The translations under genes and the position numbers were made by a program. A stretch of DNA of 64,000 nucleotides, from assembly GCA_009617715.1 (NCBI GenBank), contig VTFK01000377.1, positions 186,001 to 250,000 on the forward strand, read 5' to 3'. The stretch is from Plectrocnemia conspersa. Lineage: Eukaryota > Arthropoda > Insecta > Trichoptera > Polycentropodidae. Position 1 is the stretch's first letter; each line of letters starts with the position of its first letter. Positions 1-10,440 of the stretch are shown one piece after another. Below the pieces are notes generated by a model. That model did no database searches, was not told the origin of the DNA, and was given only the letters and a program-made list of their open reading frames with translations.

Positions 1-776
1 GTATTATATAATAAAGTAAGTTTTGTATACACGTCAAACCCTATTTACCGAAAGATTTTTGTTGTTGCATATTCCCTTTATTTATCTTCCTCGACGTCTT
101 CTCATTTCCTCCGGTCAAAGGGAATTATTTCGGCCCATGATTCCTTCGCGCGATACTCTTATTATATCAGATTTTGCAGCACACAGCTTCCGTGTAATAT
201 GTCAGGTCGGAGATAGGAGAGACACGCCTTCAGATAAAAGCGCATTTAAAAGGGAGCGAAAGTACCGTGAGGCATTATTAAAATTGTAACAAAGGAGCCC
301 GCGGCGCGCTAAGCCGCGTTACTCCGAAAGGTTTTTTCCCCCGGAAGTTCATTAACTCGGAATGAATTGCTCACACGGCAAGGTTTTCATTAAATTCCAG
401 GTGATATCAATACTCATACCAATTCTCTATTTTTTTCGTTCTCGTCGTCGCCAGTGTATGAAATGACGTATAGCCGTTGTTCGCCTATAAAAACAAAATA
501 TAGAGAGAATTACATTTTTTTTGTATGTGCTTGCTCAATTTTCTGCTCGTTGGAAACCTGTTAGTCACATAAAATTCTTTCTTGATTAAATGAAATTCAA
601 ACTCTTAAAGGTATTCGTCAACGACACATAAAAAATATATTTTACGATACTATCATCGGATGTGTAGAGACGAAAAAGTAAAACACCTTTTTGATAAATA
701 TATTACAATATATTTAATATGCATAGTACGATTGAGTTTGGTTAAATTAGGTTAGGATCTAGTGTATTTTGTCGTG
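1..776. other. Non-coding stretch, GC-richer first 360 bases
   Basis: No gene is supported. The first 360 bases are less AT-rich than the average for the window and include a small GC-rich inverted repeat at about 300-318 (CGCGGC facing GCCGCG with a 7-base loop). The open frame at 23-289 has no recognisable domain, no splice context and no coding look, and I treat it as chance. From about 590 onward the sequence returns to AT-rich, featureless DNA up to the 3' edge of the Tigger relic. Confidence 0.5.
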
Positions 777-1118
777 TTACACGTAATGTAGACATATTGG
801 TTCTTTGTGGTCATCTCCTGTTAGTTCCATGTTCTTCTTCAAGGACACAATTTCATTGACTATCGGTGGTTCTCGTTCATGAGCAAACGCGTCAACGCTA
901 TTAGGCTTTTTATTTCGCAGTTTTTTTTCCAAATAGGATTGGGAATTCTCTTTGTAACCCCAGTATGCTTGATCGATGATCTTGACGTAGAAATAATTTT
1001 CCCAAAAGTCTCCGAGGGTAAGATTTGTACCTTTAATCACTTCGAAGCATCGTTGAAAAAGTGTTTTGGTGCAAAGCTTTTTGAAGTTCGAAGTGATCTT
1101 CTGATCCATAGGCTAGAG
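777..1118 (-). pseudogene. pogo/Tigger-type transposase, C-terminal part (downstream of hAT insertion)
   Basis: This minus-strand open segment starts at an MDQK motif and continues with SNFKKLCTK and LFQRCFEV, then GTNLTLGDFWENYF. That is the stretch after the QPMDQ block of Tigger/jerky-like DDE transposases of the Tc1/mariner superfamily. It is the continuation of the fragment at 2402-2560. The two were separated by the hAT element at 1119-2401, and removing that element with one copy of its duplicated target site restores the reading across LLL-stop-PMDQ. The stop is TAG where the family normally has CAG (Gln), so the gene was inactivated by at least one point change as well as the insertion. 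The C-terminal end near 777 is poorly conserved. The family call rests on motif recognition by eye. Confidence 0.75.
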
Positions 1119-2401
1119 CAGTGATCGGCAAACTTATTGGCCGAAGAGCCAAATATGTACATTACAGCGATTCAAAAAAGTTCTGAGAGCCAAATCTGTT
1201 TTTTAATTTAGTAAACCTTTATTATAATTTTAGACATTCATTAAATTACGGGTACACTGAATAAAACTTGATTTCACACTTAATAAAGATTTATTCGTTG
1301 ATAAACAATAATATGAAAGTAAGGTATCCATAAATTCAAATCATGACAATGACTGTCAAACACTTAATACGAATAATGTCCTTGCATCTCCTTGGAAAGT
1401 TTCAACAAGTCAGGTTTATATGTTGTTGTTTTTAATTTTGGGCATGATTCCAGGTTCTCATCAATAAGACGACTTCTCAGTTTACTCTTGATAAAGTTCA
1501 TGCTTGAAAAGGATTGTTCGCATGAATATGTAGAACCAAAAAGGGAAAGAACAGCAAACGCAAGTTTTTTCAGCTGATCGTAAGAGTCAGGAATACTATT
1601 CCAGACGTTGAAAATGATCATGTCTTCGTTCTCCAGGTCTTTCAGAGCAGACCACTTGTGTTGTGATCTAAGATCACATTCGTTCTTCTCCAATATTTCC
1701 AAATAAATACAAAAACGGTGAAATTTAGAGCTCCATATTTCCTTGTTTTTTAAATCCTGCAATTGTATTTCAAAGTTACCAATGTTAATGCCCAAAGGAG
1801 AAATTTCAACTCAGTTATTGTAGCATTAAGAGGAATTTTGACGAATGCTTAGGTCGCTTTGCTGTTTTTAAACTCCTGAAACCTGCTGAGAAATGCTTCT
1901 CTCATATTTAAAATTGTTGTTTTGAAATGGTGTTTGTCAATAGAGGAATTATTTTTTTGGCGATGCTTCAGCAGGCTCGGAAAGAGAAACAATGTTTCCC
2001 TTTCAAAATCTTGAGCAAAAAGGGATAATTTGTTTTCGAATGAAATTACTTCTTCTAGCATCGAAAAAATTGTGTTTCCTTTCCCTTGTAGTTTACAGTT
2101 AAGCTGATTTAGATGAGACGTAACGTCTACCATGAAATGAAAGTTTTGGATCCACTGATTGTCTGTAAGTTCTGGATAGTGAACACCCTTCTCAAGGAAA
2201 AATGCTTCAATTTCTGGCAATAGGGACGCGAAACGTTTTAAAACGTTCCCTCTTGCTAATCATCGAACCTTGATATGAAGCAGAAGATCAGGACATAAAG
2301 ACACTCGACCAGAATTAGCACCAGGGCTAATTGCACAAATATCCGTGGATATTTGTGCCAGAGCCGCATGCGGCTCCGGAGCCGCACTTTGCCGACCTCT
2401 G
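1119..2401. mobile_element. hAT-superfamily DNA transposon, 1283 bp, with 8-bp target duplication
   Basis: The left end reads CAGTGATCGGCAAACTT and the right end, on the complementary strand, reads CAGAGGTCGGCAAAGTG, so the ends are imperfect terminal inverted repeats sharing CAG and TCGGCAAA. Both fit the hAT end rule YARNG. The element is flanked on both sides by GGCTAGAG (1111-1118 and 2402-2409), an exact 8-bp target-site duplication, which is the hAT signature. Inside lie minus-strand transposase remnants (1364-2220). The GC-rich subterminal block near 2356-2390 has several GCGGCTC/GAGCCGC motifs. The element landed inside an older Tigger transposase gene, so the relative age is clear. 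The length is short for an autonomous hAT element, which implies loss of the N-terminal half. Confidence 0.9.
1364..2220 (-). pseudogene. hAT transposase, C-terminal portion, frameshifted
   Basis: Two minus-strand open segments lie in order. The upstream one (1849-2220, 123 aa) carries FHFMVDVTSHLNQLN and ERETLFLFPSL, typical of the DDE-domain region of GTF2IRD2/ZBED-like hAT proteins. The downstream one (1364-1795, 143 aa) holds the hATC dimerisation block at residues about 75-120, with LAFAVLSLFGSTYSCEQSFS followed by IKSKLRSRL. The join at 1796-1848 is broken by stops or a frameshift, and the N-terminal BED zinc finger and first catalytic Asp region are missing. The protein would have catalysed cut-and-paste transposition in the nucleus; this copy cannot. 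It fills most of the hAT element at 1119-2401 and is oriented opposite to the window. Confidence 0.82.
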
Positions 2402-2560
2402 GGCTAGAGTAATAGAATGGTGTTGAGAGAACGAAATTTAATTTTATTGAACTCGAATTCTTCCAGTAAGTTGTCGACAAGGTCTGGAGGATGAGCATGT
2501 GGTTATCCATAATCAACAAGACTTGAAGTGGCAAATTATTACAGTTACTCGCAACCCGAG
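2402..2560 (-). pseudogene. pogo/Tigger-type transposase, DDE region upstream of hAT insertion
   Basis: Read on the minus strand, this segment gives a LLIMDN block (near 2502-2520), which is the second catalytic Asp motif of pogo/Tigger transposases. It then gives PDLVDNLLEEFE-like residues and, one frame over, NTILLL immediately before the hAT target site. At least two small frameshifts are needed. The reading resumes at 1118 on the other side of the hAT element. Nothing recognisable of the N-terminal CENP-B-type DNA-binding domain is seen upstream of about 2560, so the copy was already truncated. Identity is inferred from motif order, and the junction logic with the other half makes it convincing. 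Confidence 0.72.
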
Positions 2561-3375
2561 GTTCCTATGAATATTTTTACATCTAAAAAAATACGTATCA
2601 CTATTTTATCGAAATTTCAAACTTGTTATTAAATAGCTTGAACTTATAATAACCAAAATTGTGTAAATACAACCACGTAAGTCGGATTTATACCACCTGA
2701 ATATACAAACATATCGGCTGGCATTTGAACCAGATCAAAAATAATTCGATTGTACTATCGCTCTGACTCCGAATTGAAATTGTGTACACAGACGCGCCAT
2801 CAATTTTCGTCAACGATGCGAATTCGAACTAGCGAAACACAAAGGGTAGCAAAAATGCGACGAATGTGTGTGTTTTGCGGTTGTATTTGCATTTATATAT
2901 ATATAATATACCTATACGAGAATGGAAATATTGTTTTCGTATATATTTTCGGATCGTTTTCGTGACCCCGATTCTGGCGTGCGAAAAAAACTAAATAAAA
3001 AACAAGGCACTAGAGCAGGAAAACGTAAACAAAGCGATTTTTTTTGTTACTAAAGTGGGAAAAAACACGTAACGTAATATTTTACGGTAAACGTCAAGAG
3101 CTTCGATGTGTTTGTATACGGAAATTTGTTTTTGGGAAATCAGGTTATAATTGAATAATATTTTTTAAGCACACTCGGTGTTGCAAATATAATACAATCA
3201 AGAAGTTGCTTGTATTTTTTTATCAATAGTTACATATGGTAGTTGACTTAATATTATTAACAATTTCATGACTATAACTATACGTTTTTTTCAAATAGAA
3301 ATAAACTAATTTTTAGATGTTTCATATGACGTAGCGTTTTTTTTAGTGAGATATAAAATACTATATTTTGTAAGC
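2561..3375. other. AT-rich non-coding stretch
   Basis: No gene or clear mobile element is seen. A short TA dinucleotide tract lies near 2893-2906. The open frames here (for example 2750-2965) have low-complexity composition and no domain. Confidence 0.5.
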
Positions 3376-3594
3376 TAGAGTACGCTCGGGATAAGGATGC
3401 CGGTTTGTTATTGTGTGCGTGTACATGTATATGAGAGGGAGAAGCGATGTAGCGTGTACTTCGTTGTCTCGCTTTCTCTTTTAAGGACAGTCGCTGATTC
3501 GTCAACGCTGGTATTCGTCATTAAAGTGCAGTGTGGCACCGAAGTTCGATATTTTCTAGTGATTTATTTTAAATAATTTTGTGTTGATATTGGT

Positions 3595-3707
3595 TTAACC
3601 CAGATATGCCCACTGTCCCATGGGTAGGTCATTAAACTCGTGCCACTGTTTTTTATTTATAAATAAAATTTTAAGAGAACAAAATTTCTTGGGCATATCT
3701 GAGTTAA
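3595..3707. mobile_element. piggyBac-type MITE with TTAA target duplication
   Basis: TTAA at 3595-3598 is followed by CCCAGATATGCCCA. At the other end TGGGCATATCTGAG runs into TTAA at 3704-3707. The 14-bp terminal inverted repeats differ at one base and begin with CC or CT. A TTAA duplication with short terminal repeats starting C-rich is the hallmark of the piggyBac superfamily. The internal 77 bases have no coding capacity, so movement would need a transposase from elsewhere. It lies within the 877-bp element at 3376-4252 and must have arrived after it, or been carried inside it. Confidence 0.78.
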
Positions 3708-3818
3708 TTGATATCAAGGCTTCAAATATACACTGTAAGTTATTCGTTCTCTTACCCGTGGATTAAAATATTTTAATTATTTTTCCATTAATCCGTACGT
3801 TGTTGGTTTTTTTTTACA

Positions 3819-4202
3819 CTATTCTCTGTAAAGCTTAAAAAAGTTATTATTCTTATCGTAGCGCCAATGATCATTTTTTAATTTATTTAATGGATTATAA
3901 TGATTTAATAAAGTCGTCGAGCCATTAAACAATCTGCGAATAATTTCTTTCCCCATTGTATACCCTTTTGCTTTTGAAGAATAGCTAAAGACTTTATTAT
4001 TTTTTTGACTAGTGAAAGATTTTGAATTTTGCAAATATTTAATTAATGACATCAATGTCTGGTTTCTTCGATTATATAATATATTTTTAATTGTCAGTTG
4101 AAATTTCCAACTTAGCTCAGATGTATGTATGTTAAATAAACATATATTTTCTTTTAAAATAAAAAAATTAAATATTCTGAGCGAAATTGTTTTGAGCCAC
4201 AC
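3819..4202 (-). CDS. Hypothetical 127-residue open frame inside the TIR element
   Basis: I do not recognise this frame. The product would be basic, rich in Lys and Asn, with no membrane segment, signal peptide or known motif. Its ATG lies 5 bases inside the right terminal repeat of the 877-bp element, a plausible place for an element-encoded gene. The AT-rich composition (Asn, Lys, Ile, Phe, Tyr) is also what a chance frame in such DNA gives. It may be a remnant of a transposase, an accessory protein, or nothing. I lean towards a chance or heavily decayed frame. Confidence 0.2.
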   Translation of the reverse strand: MWLKTISLRIFNFFILKENICLFNIHTSELSWKFQLTIKNILYNRRNQTLMSLIKYLQNSKSFTSQKNNKVFSYSSKAKGYTMGKEIIRRLFNGSTTLLNHYNPLNKLKNDHWRYDKNNNFFKLYRE

Positions 4203-4252
4203 AGTTCACGCACACAATAACAAACCGGAATACTTATCCCGAGCGTACTCTA

Positions 4253-6773
4253 CAACTTTATATGAATACAAAATATGCCTTATTTGCAAAAAAAACTTTA
4301 ACAATGAATGTATTTTTTTTATTATTATTTTTTTAATGAAGGTTTTGAAAAGGTCACTTTTATAATTTCACTCAAATTATTGAATTTTGTGTTTAAAGAA
4401 ATGTTTAAAAATGGGATTTTTAAACATTTCAAATTCTTTGAATAAAAAACTTTTTGCCTACTCCTCCATCGCCCTCCATGGCTTCTTTATCGCCCACATT
4501 TTTTGTAGTAAGAAACCGAGAGGGTTAAATTCGTCTCCAATGAACTTGACACCATTTTTAAGATAATCAAAATGATTATCCTTGAAAATATGATATTTTA
4601 CCTTAATATATTTTCAATATAAATATTTTGAAAAGCGCTGCTTTAAATTTTATGTTACATACGAACTTGTTCATGTGTTTTTCGCATGCATTTCGACGCG
4701 TGCATCCGCGCGCACAAATCGGGAATCGTGCGACGTCAGCCATCATAAAACACGGTATTTATTATATACGTTGACGGTTCGCATTTGGAATTATTCGCTG
4801 ACGTCTATGCTAAATATCCGTAAAGTCGGAATATTGAAAAGTCGCATCGGTGTATTCTCGTTGCATTTTTAGAGCTCAAGACGTTCATGCATATTCAACG
4901 ACACGGTGCAAATAGACCGTCTCTCCCGACGACGGGTACTCGAACTCGAACGTCTATTGTTGCCGAATAAGTTATGCGCCTTTAGTATTTCGATCATTGA
5001 AGTGAGGAAGGGACCTTAGAATTGTCCATGAATAATTTTAATGTGTGCTGGTTATATGTATTACGAATATTAGTACTGCGCCTATTAAAATTCATGGAGA
5101 GTAATATTCGTTATTCGTAAATTTATTAGCTTTGTCCTAAAAATGTACACTGCTGACAGAAATATTGAGGCATGTTACATATAATATATAATGTTAACTT
5201 GTTTTAGCTGACAACATAAATATCGCTGATTCTCGCATTATCACACACGTATTGGTTTATTTCAACCGCACATTTCGATTCGACCAGTTTTCCCGTTAAA
5301 CCCTTTTCCGTCGCATTTTGAACGAATTTGTTTTTCGATCTGTACTGGGATGTAAATATTTTAGTTAATATGCAAATGTAATTTCGCGCGTCCGAAGAAT
5401 TATATTAAATTTTCACCGCGATGAATGCATTTAACCAGACCGCTGTCGCGCCGCAAACGAAATCCATTTATATACAAATCTAGGTTTAAAATTTAACATG
5501 ATAAAAATTAACGATTTGTTATTATGCCAATGTTTACTGTTCGTGGAAATGCGGGATCAACAACCTTTTCTCAAATTTAAGTAATAGTTTTTATAGTCTT
5601 GTATTTTGCACCTCCATTTAAGTGCATATGTTTGCGTTTAATGTTTCTGATTATTTTTTCCCTATTCTGTATTATATCATTTTTTAGATGTGCCATGATG
5701 TTTGTCTCATTGTAAATGAATGAACGTTTTTAGTCACAGCATTAACAATGAGACAATCGCCCCTCTAAATGTGCCTATATGTGTGATCGCCACAATTTAT
5801 ATATATTTTTTGAATAACAATGGTCTCAACTTGGATTCTTGCGGTGCACCGTAGAATATTAAATTCGCCTTAGAATATACATTATAATATGTATGTATAC
5901 ATTTCACATGCCTTACAAAATAATATAAAACAATTTGTGGTTAGTATAAATATGGATAAACACACAAAACGAATGAAATTTTCATTATTTCACCAGCGAA
6001 ATGGCGAATAAGTGCTCGTTCGCGCCCGAGCGTATTTCAAACTTTAATATGTGTCTCTCGTTTGTGTCGAGCGTTGTTCGCTCAGTTATAATTCTTAATT
6101 ATTACGCTTTTATGTAATAGTCGTAAAGTGTATGCCTTGAAATTTGCTACTGCTTGCTTACCGGAGCACTTTAATGAAATGTAAGCACACTCGTTCGTGT
6201 GTGTAACGCGTTAGAATTAATGTCTTAGAGAAGAGCGTAAAAAATCTCCAGGCGTTGAAATCTTAAATGTAATTATTTATTTTCTCTTTAAAAAATCATA
6301 TCTCGAGTTATATTCTTATCTGTTGAGTATGCTTATGTATTTTGTGTAATTTTTCATGCCGCGACTCTCATTAACTCGAAATCTTCTTAATTAATCTTTC
6401 ATCCCTCGTAGCGTTTCGTCTCTAGGCGCTATGGCGATACTCTCACGCTGTGAATGGGAATTTTTAATTAAGTCTAGTAAAAATAATACGTATTTCTTAA
6501 TAAAATGTTGTATTTTGATTATTCGGGAAATAATAAATACAGTATAAATTAATGTATATTTAATCAACTTCGTTGTCGAAAAATAAGCGTAATTTATGGT
6601 GCCTAATTGTTGTTATTTTCAATAATAAAAATCTATAACTCAAACATTTCTACAAATTGTATTTCTACAAAAGTCCAATTAAATCGTCGGTAATCTTTTC
6701 AGTTTGCTTTAATCCGGGTCTGTTAATTACTAAGGGTGAGTTCGTAGAATGTATATACTTATAAATCTTTATA
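4253..6773. other. Non-coding stretch with GC-richer patch and a hairpin
   Basis: No gene is supported. A patch at about 4680-4990 is richer in GC and CpG (CGCGTGCATCCGCGCGCAC) and lies in otherwise AT-rich DNA; it could be regulatory. A stem-loop sits at 5702-5756 (separate entry). If the exon at 15403 is the last of its gene, this stretch may be intronic. Confidence 0.45.
5702..5756. repeat. Imperfect stem-loop, 17-bp arms
   Basis: TTGTCTCATTGTAAATG at 5702-5718 faces CATTAACAATGAGACAA at 5740-5756, with one mismatch and a 21-base loop. It is longer than expected by chance. It could be a small fold-back relic or a transcribed hairpin; nothing else supports a microRNA call. Confidence 0.5.
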
Positions 6774-7008
6774 TTACGAGGGATATTTAAAAAGTAAAGA
6801 TACAAAGCCCAGAATACACTTATATATTTTTTTTTAGTAATCCAAATTTTTCAACGAAGGCAAATCAATGCATTTGCTAAACTTAAAAAATGATAAAAAA
6901 AGTATTTAGTATAAAATTTAGTATTCATAAAAATACATAGCCTTGAAAACTTTCAACTACCGTAATTAATTAATAATAAAATCTTTTCTTTTCGAATATC
7001 CCAAGTTA
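6774..7008. mobile_element. MITE of about 235 bp with Tc1/mariner-like inverted ends
   Basis: The left end at 6780-6801 (GGGATATTTAAAAAGTAAAG and two more bases) and the reverse complement of 6981-7002 (starting GGGATATTCGAAAAGAAAAG) agree at 19 of 22 positions. The outermost bases (TTACGAGGG on the left, CCCAAGTTA on the right) are less alike. The ACGAGGGATATT...AAAAAGTAAAG style of end is common in Tc1/mariner-derived MITEs. The interior is AT-rich and non-coding. The exact boundaries and the target duplication are uncertain. Confidence 0.6.
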
Positions 7009-9311
7009 CTACGACCTAGTACATAGCTATATAATTATTTGTCTTTGAGCCTAAATCCCAAATATAAACAATAATTCGCTGCTTTCTATCAAATGATCAA
7101 TGTTTGAATTTTATACATATAAATGTCATATATCATAGCGAAAGTCCATGCCGTATAAAATTACGCTCATATTGGTCTGGTAGATGAATGCCTGCTAAAT
7201 AAAACATTGTATTTATACAGCGATTTTTTCATTTTTTTTCAAATCAAATGTAAAAGATTGAGTTGGAAATTCTAAAGAAGCGTTTCTAAGCGGCACATAT
7301 TAGTCGCAGTTAAAGCTCTAGTTTTCTTTGCAAGCTTTTCGCTATGATATTTAATATAAAAAATCTCGTAGTTGTCGTATTTTATCTTATAATTTTTTCC
7401 ACCTTTAAGATCACCATATTATATAACTACTATCGATCTTGATCACGCATTTACTGTAACTCTTTTCATTGTCCTCAAAATCTCACATACCTAGATTTTA
7501 GGGGTAAAAAAATGAAGCAATATTCTAAAATATTCTACGATATTGTATGAATAAATATGTCACAAAATTCGCTATTTGCCATTTCACAATAACTACCAAA
7601 TATTTTTTTTAATGATGGAAATTATGTATGTAAGGTGTTTTCAAAAATATTCAACGATAATCAAAGTATAGTTTATATATATGTATTATATATTTTGGTA
7701 TAATTTTATATTTACTCTTTGTAAGCACTGTATTTAAACATTTAATTTAAACGTAAAAAAGTTGTAAACGTTTCTTTTATATTTCAGATTGCTTATTATA
7801 TAATACATACAGTAGACTTTTACATTTTATCATACCGTAGCTCTGAACGATTCTCACGTATGTTAATAGTAATGCAAAAGTTTTGGAGGAGCTCACTAAG
7901 AACACGTTCAATCTGCTTTTTCATATTTCAAACTATTTTTATTCGTATACTCAGGCATAAATAATATTTATAATATTAAAACTTTATTTTTATATAATAC
8001 ATAATATAATTTAAAACATACTTTTCAATGCTTTAAGTGTTACTGATTTTTACCCATTAACATGTATATGATTATAATAAATGAATAAGTGATTTTTTTT
8101 ATTAAATTTAAAGCGAAAAACTAAAGAAATAATAATTATTAAAATGTTAAATATGTATTTAAATGTAGATATTTAGCTATCGATCTGGAACCATTGAAAA
8201 TGCCTCTTGCCTCTAAAAAAATATGTGTTTTGGCATGTTGTGCTTTTATATAAATTTAAGGGTGCTTATATCGTAGCTATCAATACACGAGATAAAAGTT
8301 TTAGTGTGGTTACGCGAAATTCTTTATAGTATTTTATAGTTGTGAACATGACAACGTTTATATATGTATGTTGCATATTACGAACTTTTTAAAGTTTGTT
8401 ATAAATAAATGTATTATTAATTACTTTTTGGTATTTACCATTCGATTTTCATTATATAATGCGACTATGTTTATTTTAGAGATATCGTACATAAAAACTA
8501 CAATAATACTAACTGCATAATAACTAATAAAATTGCGATTAAGAAATGCCCTTTTAAATAACATGCATTTATATATATGAGCACACTGTTAAAATACCTA
8601 TTTTGCATATCATTTAATTTACTCAATAAAATTTTATTGTTTTAAAAAGTTCTTAAAATATACATAAAAAAGTGTAATTTAAATACTATATGCTTTTTTT
8701 AAACCCCTTCGTGACTTTTGCACCACACTGTATATCAACAATCGTAGAGATAATCGCCCGTACGCTCAAAGCTCATTGTTTTATTACATCATATGAAACG
8801 ACGTCGCGCTGTGACGCCCGCGACGCGAAAACGTGAAATATGTTCGCGATAACTCACTCGGCACCATGAAATAAACCTACGCGACGTATAATATTATAGT
8901 ATACTATATACAAAATATGAATAAAAAAAAAAGTTGTGGAAAAAGCTCGATTTATCTCGGCGTCTACGTGTCGGACGTTCGAGACGCGGGCAGATAAATG
9001 CGGAATCGCGACGCCACTCTGGTCGATTGAAAAGCTGGATAGGTAGAACGTATCGTGACTATTTTATCTTTCACTGTGTGGTAAAAGTAAATGCATATTA
9101 TATTTGAATTAATTTTTTTACTTCCCCAAATGTTTACTTAACTTGATGATAAAATGATTTATTTAAGTCCGTAAGCACTCGTTAAAATAGCTGTATTGTC
9201 AGCGTATTTTGGGATATCGTTTGTATATGTACATAATAAAGAGAAACGGTTTGAGTAAATTTCCCTGTGTAACTTGATCGAGAATTTTACGCGGTATCGA
9301 GTGTTAATTAT
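7009..9311. other. AT-rich stretch with one GC-richer patch
   Basis: Most of this stretch is very AT-rich with no reading frame of note. At 8740-9060 there is a unique patch rich in CG dinucleotides (for example GACGTCGCGCTGTGACGC and CGGCGTCTACGTG) with no coding look, a candidate conserved element. Confidence 0.45.
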
Positions 9312-9600
9312 TTAATGAAACAATATGGTATCTCGACCTTTGCGCGTCGGGAAAAAGCACCCCGACATAAGCTCGCCGTCATAATCGCGCAGCGTCATAT
9401 GCGCGCTGACATAATCGCGCAAATTAAAAACAATATAATAATTAAGAGAAAAACAGAATTTGTACAAAATAAACATAAAATATGGGATAAATTTACTGTC
9501 GATTAGAGTTAATGTTGGAGAGGTGTCGAACGGAATCCCAATTATGTATTCGTTATTAATTCGTTTTAAAATCTTTAGTTGCTGCAAAAGAACCTTTATA
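9312..9600 (-). repeat. Dispersed repeat, copy A (minus orientation)
   Basis: The reverse complement of this segment aligns by eye with 10035-10245. Shared blocks include ATTAATAACGAATACATA against ATTAATAACAAATACATA, and TGACGCTGCGCGATTATGACGG against its counterpart, followed by a TGTCGGGG block. The core has several ATAATCGCGCA motifs. The superfamily is unknown. The two copies face each other about 430 bases apart, so they could be arms of one larger decayed element or two independent insertions. Confidence 0.55.
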
Positions 9601-10034
9601 TTTACCTTTTTATATTTCTAGATTATTAGCTACATTTAAACGATGACAAGTTATGTAGTCATATATGTTAATACGTTAAAAATCCAATTAATTTCTTCGA
9701 AATGAATTTATATTTGATATGATTTTTCTTTAAATTTAAGGATATAATTTAATATATAAAAAGTATTTAAACAACAATAATAATTTAAAGTATTTAAACG
9801 TTATCTAAACAATAATAATATGCACTTTCTTGCTCTTATGGACATTCATGTTGCCCTAACTAATGCTTATTTCTACATATTTAAATTCCAGAAGAGAAAG
9901 AGAATGAGGATCCATAAAAAAATACATTTCAGATGGTTGAATTTGATTTTCAAAGTGTTCATAATTTGGAAATTTGTAGAAATTTGGAGTGTTCATATTT
10001 TGTTATAGTTACATTTTGTCATCTCGTTTATTTT

Positions 10035-10245
10035 TTTATAGTCTCGATATTAAAACAAATTAATAACAAATACATAGGATTCCATACGAAACCTATTTTA
10101 TATTTATTTTTATACAAATTATGTTTTTCTTTATTAAATTATTAATGACACCGCGCTATTTTGTCGGTGATCACATGACGTTGCGTGACTATGACGGCGC
10201 ACGTTTGTCGGGGCAATTTTGCTCGGCGCGCATATGACAAAAAGT
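10035..10245 (+). repeat. Dispersed repeat, copy B (plus orientation)
   Basis: This is the inverted, diverged counterpart of 9312-9600. It starts with ATATTAAAACAAATTAATAA, continues through a T-rich middle, and ends in a GC-richer tail (TGACGTTGCGTGACTATGAC, then TGTCGGGGC). Copy A is longer at its left side and retains ATAATCGCGC repeats that are altered here. A Jockey-type reverse transcriptase scrap begins directly to its right, so the repeat may be part of the same retroelement, for example a 3' segment, but this is not shown. Confidence 0.52.
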
Positions 10246-10261
10246 AGCGAATTGTCGGGGG

Positions 10262-10440
10262 TCCTAATCAAACCGTCATTCAATACCGTGTCGAAGGCTT
10301 TTTCTATATCTAACATTAAAATACTCGTACTCATATTAAAATTAGCATATGCTTCGTCAAACTATAAATTTAATATGTTGTTGAGTGCTTTTGGTGGAAG
10401 TTTGGTAATTATAATTTTATTTCCCAGAGATTATTTTAAA
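10262..10440 (-). pseudogene. Jockey-like LINE reverse transcriptase scrap, internally deleted
   Basis: On the minus strand the sequence gives TKLPPKALNNILNL, the start of the reverse transcriptase domain in Jockey-clade LINEs. It then jumps to SILMLDIEKAFDTV, the RT motif A block with the first catalytic Asp. The finger region between them, normally over 100 residues, is missing. The 66-residue frame at 10134-10334 covers the motif A block and runs on into unrelated sequence. It is a dead fragment. Another scrap with the same motif A (LLMLDIEKALDIVWHDD) lies at 40186-40300. Confidence 0.7.

Larger units (their letters stand above)
3376..4252. mobile_element. TA-flanked terminal-inverted-repeat element, 877 bp, superfamily unknown
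   Basis: The 46 bases at 3376-3421 and the reverse complement of 4207-4252 agree at 44 positions. Both start TAGAGTACGCTCGGGATAAG and run on to TTATTGTGTGCGTG. The outermost TA on each side could be a TA target duplication, as in Tc1/mariner elements, but the termini do not match a family I can name. The arms are far more alike than most repeats here, so the insertion looks fairly young. Inside are a second, nested piggyBac-type MITE (3595-3707) and a 127-codon minus-strand open frame (3819-4202) that starts just inside the right arm. Confidence 0.8.

Noticed and set aside
23..289. 88-codon open frame near the window start
   Set aside because: No domain, no splice or start context; likely a chance frame in a GC-richer patch.
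5702..5756. microRNA precursor
   Set aside because: The arms are only 17 bp and no known seed was recognised; kept only as a hairpin.
8700..8745. GACTTTTGCACCACACTGTA as a transposon end
   Set aside because: A possible partner near 7874 (TGCAAAAGT) shares only about 10 bases and faces poorly; not enough for an element.
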